This document shows, in pieces, positions 7,251-9,076 of a DNA stretch of 9,076 nt. Both the position numbers and the translations under genes were made by a program. Under the pieces are notes generated by a model, which had not been told where the DNA came from, made no database searches, and saw nothing but the letters and a program-made list of their open reading frames with translations. Source of the stretch: Caryophanales bacterium (GTDB lineage: Bacteria; Bacillota; Bacilli; Alicyclobacillales; SLC66); the NCBI GenBank assembly GCA_027341705.1, contig DAIELO010000032.1, positions 1-9,076 of the forward strand, written 5' to 3'. Each line of letters starts with the position of its first letter. Within the stretch, counting starts at the first letter, position 1.

Positions 7251-7279
7251 TTGAAGCGAGACCAGTTGTCGACTATAAT
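7251..7279 (+). promoter_or_regulatory. Promoter of argS
   Basis: TTGAAG (7251-7256, four of six matches) and a perfect TATAAT (7274-7279) are separated by exactly 17 bp. Transcription should begin near 7286. The leader to ATG 7315 is about 30 nt, too short for a T-box riboswitch, so argS is not under T-box control from this promoter. Confidence 0.8.
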
Positions 7280-7298
7280 CAAAGAATATCATAACTAT

Positions 7299-7305
7299 GG
7301 AAAGG
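7299..7305 (+). promoter_or_regulatory. Ribosome binding site deciding the argS start
   Basis: GGAAAGG stands 9 nt before ATG 7315. The upstream in-frame ATG at 7297 has no ribosome site before it, lies about 11 nt from the predicted transcript start, and would itself overlap this site. The start at 7315 is therefore preferred. Confidence 0.7.
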
Positions 7306-7314
7306 CAGATACCC

Positions 7315-9042
7315 ATGCAATTTTTCAAAGAAGCCCTGGCTTCGGCATTATCACGGCACGTAGCCATTGACACGACCACACTAGTAGGTTGGATAGAAAT
7401 CCCCCCTGATAAGCAACTCGGGGATCTTGCCTTCCCATGCTTTCAATTAGCAAAGTCTTTACGCAAATCACCACAGACTATTGCTTCCGAACTAGCTCCG
7501 ACACTCGCGGATGAACCTTTTATTGCCAATGCAAAAGCAGTAGGCCCTTACATTAATGTTCACCTTAACCGCAAGCAAGCGCTAGCCTTTTGGCTTACGC
7601 AAATGGGAGAAGATCGACAATTTTTCACTTCACATCGCGGTGATCACAAGGCCGTGGCGATTGATCTTTCCTCCCCTAATATAGCAAAACCATTTTCCAT
7701 GGGTCACTTACGTTCCACCATTATTGGCACGGCATTAGCCAATTTACTTGAAACTGACGGTTACCAAGTATTTCGTATTAATCACTTAGGAGACTGGGGA
7801 ACGCAATTTGGCAAGATCATCGTGGCCTACCATCGTTATGGTGATGTCGAAGCGATTAAAAAACACCCTATCGCGGAACTGAATGCCCTCTATGTACGTT
7901 TTCATGAAGAGGCAGAAACCAATCCTGCACTTGAAGATGAGGGGCGGGCAGCCTTTCGAAAACTTGAAGACGGCGATCAAGCCACGCTTGACCTTTGGCG
8001 CTGGATGGTAAGCGTGAGCATGGAAGAATTTAACCGCACCTACGCGATGCTCGGCACCAAGTTTACGCATGTATTAGGAGAAAGTTTTTACAATGACAAA
8101 ATGGCCGCCGTGGTGAGTGAACTAAGTGACCAACACCTGCTGACTACAAGCGATGGAGCAGAAGTAGTGCTCTTAGAAGCAGAAAATTTGCCCCCGTGCT
8201 TAATTCGCAAATCTGATGGTGCCACACTTTATGCCACCCGCGATTTAGCGGCCGCCTTGTACCGTTACCATGAACTTGGGGCGACGCGCTTGTGGTACGT
8301 GGTCGGCGGTGAGCAACGGTTACACTTTCAACAGCTATTTTCGGTATTGGGACACATGGGATACGCGTTTGCCAACGATTGCAAGCACATCGCATTTGGT
8401 CTAATGAAAATGGACGGCAAGAAAATGTCGACGCGCAAAGGACAAATTGTGCGATTGCAAGACGTGCTTGATGAGGCCGTCAGACGCGCTAGGGAGATTA
8501 TTGACGAGAAGAACCCAGGACTAGCTAATGCAGATGCCACCGCGCAGGCGATTGGCGTTGGCGCTGTCATCTTTAACGACTTAAAAACGCACCGCATTCA
8601 CGACATCAATTTCTCGCTGGAGCAAGCTGTCGCCTTTGAGGGGGAAACTGGCCCTTATGTTCAATACACGCATGCGCGCGCCTGCTCGGTACTGCGCAAA
8701 GCAGGTTTACTGAAGGGGGACGTATCTATCGACAATTGGGTCACAGAACCGTTGGTGTCAGGCCTACATGAAGCGATCGATGATGTCACCTTTGACCTTA
8801 TCAAAGTGATTGCAAATTATCCGAGCATCCGAATTCGCGCCATTGACGAGACCGATCCTTCGCTCATCGCCAAATTTGTACTAGATGTCGCCCAAGCGTT
8901 TAATCGTTTTTATCACGATATTCCTATTCTAAGTGCACCAGAGGAACATAGGCTTTTGCGCCTGCGACTTGTCGATGTGACTAGAATGACCATATTAGCC
9001 GCACTAAAGGTACTGGGACTTGATTCTCCCACCGTCATCTAA
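7315..9042 (+). CDS. argS: Arginyl-tRNA synthetase
   Basis: ArgS charges tRNA(Arg) with arginine and ATP in the cytoplasm; it is a class I synthetase that needs tRNA for amino-acid activation. From ATG 7315 it is 575 residues (B. subtilis about 556). The N-terminal add-on domain covers about residues 1-90 and ends in VGPYINVHLNR. The Rossmann catalytic core follows, with DLSSPNIAKPFSMGHLRST (117-135), where SMGH is the HIGH box as in Bacillus-type ArgS, then INHLGDWGTQFGK (155-167) and TLYATRDLAAA (304-314). KMSTRKG (370-376) is the KMSKS box. The C-terminal DALR anticodon-binding domain spans about 448-575, with YVQYTHARACSVLRKAG at 448-464. The ATG at 7297 would add six residues but has no ribosome site. 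The gene is complete, appears single under its own promoter, and is divergent from the TPR operon. No terminator is visible in the 34 nt left after the stop. Confidence 0.98.
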   Translation: MQFFKEALASALSRHVAIDTTTLVGWIEIPPDKQLGDLAFPCFQLAKSLRKSPQTIASELAPTLADEPFIANAKAVGPYINVHLNRKQALAFWLTQMGEDRQFFTSHRGDHKAVAIDLSSPNIAKPFSMGHLRSTIIGTALANLLETDGYQVFRINHLGDWGTQFGKIIVAYHRYGDVEAIKKHPIAELNALYVRFHEEAETNPALEDEGRAAFRKLEDGDQATLDLWRWMVSVSMEEFNRTYAMLGTKFTHVLGESFYNDKMAAVVSELSDQHLLTTSDGAEVVLLEAENLPPCLIRKSDGATLYATRDLAAALYRYHELGATRLWYVVGGEQRLHFQQLFSVLGHMGYAFANDCKHIAFGLMKMDGKKMSTRKGQIVRLQDVLDEAVRRAREIIDEKNPGLANADATAQAIGVGAVIFNDLKTHRIHDINFSLEQAVAFEGETGPYVQYTHARACSVLRKAGLLKGDVSIDNWVTEPLVSGLHEAIDDVTFDLIKVIANYPSIRIRAIDETDPSLIAKFVLDVAQAFNRFYHDIPILSAPEEHRLLRLRLVDVTRMTILAALKVLGLDSPTVI

Positions 9043-9076
9043 CTTGGCCAAAATGGGACGCTTAGCTACACGCAAG

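Noticed and set aside
7158..7296. tRNA-Sec gene (selC) or T-box in the intergenic region
   Set aside because: No long acceptor stem, T-arm consensus or specifier/T-box sequence is visible, and two promoters fill the space.
5469..9042. In-frame UGA or SECIS-like selenoprotein gene near selB
   Set aside because: All genes here are uninterrupted and none belongs to a known selenoprotein family.
9043..9076. ATG at 9053 opening a frame to the window end, and the TGGCCA palindrome
   Set aside because: There is no ribosome site and only eight codons are visible; the 6-bp palindrome is too short to be a terminator.

Overview
The window reads as a chromosomal, housekeeping segment of a Gram-positive Firmicute of the Bacilli type. 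The evidence is a rapZ/yvcJ gene followed directly by a probable yvcK/glmR gene, a ROK glucokinase with the Firmicute CxCGxxGC zinc motif, a Bacillus-style ArgS (FSMGH/KMSTR), strong AGGAGG-like ribosome binding sites and sigma-A-like promoters. Base composition looks intermediate (near half GC by eye). An Alicyclobacillaceae-like acidophile is my best guess, with low confidence. I see no mobile element, CRISPR array, rRNA or tRNA.

Layout: almost everything lies on the minus strand in two consecutive operons. Reading leftward from about 7240, promoter 7238-7209 drives a 562-residue TPR protein (probably the YvcD family), then selB (selenocysteine-specific elongation factor, 9 nt downstream), then aroA (EPSP synthase, start overlapping or touching the end of selB). 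This unit closes at a hairpin plus T9 terminator at 2142-2104. Immediately after it, promoter 2102-2074 drives glcK (glucokinase), rapZ (16 nt downstream) and, with an ATGA overlap, the first 70 codons of a gene that leaves the window at base 1. That last gene is probably a membrane-anchored YvcK/GlmR. On the plus strand, argS (7315-9042) is transcribed divergently from the TPR operon; the two -35 boxes are only 12 bp apart.

Functionally, glcK, rapZ and yvcK form a coherent unit around glucose phosphorylation and amino-sugar/cell-envelope control. The TPR-selB-aroA unit mixes a protein of unknown role with selenoprotein translation and the shikimate pathway. No selA, selD or selC is visible here. 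Two starts differ from the longest possible reading frame: aroA should start at 3564 (or TTG 3525), not GTG 3594, and argS at 7315, not 7297, judged from ribosome binding sites. The most interesting points are the isolated selB inside a conserved yvc-type neighbourhood, the two-TM N-terminus of the partial YvcK candidate, a possible HTH-like C-terminus on the TPR protein, and a natural Phe at the EPSPS position equivalent to E. coli Pro101. I did not find a clearly new system.
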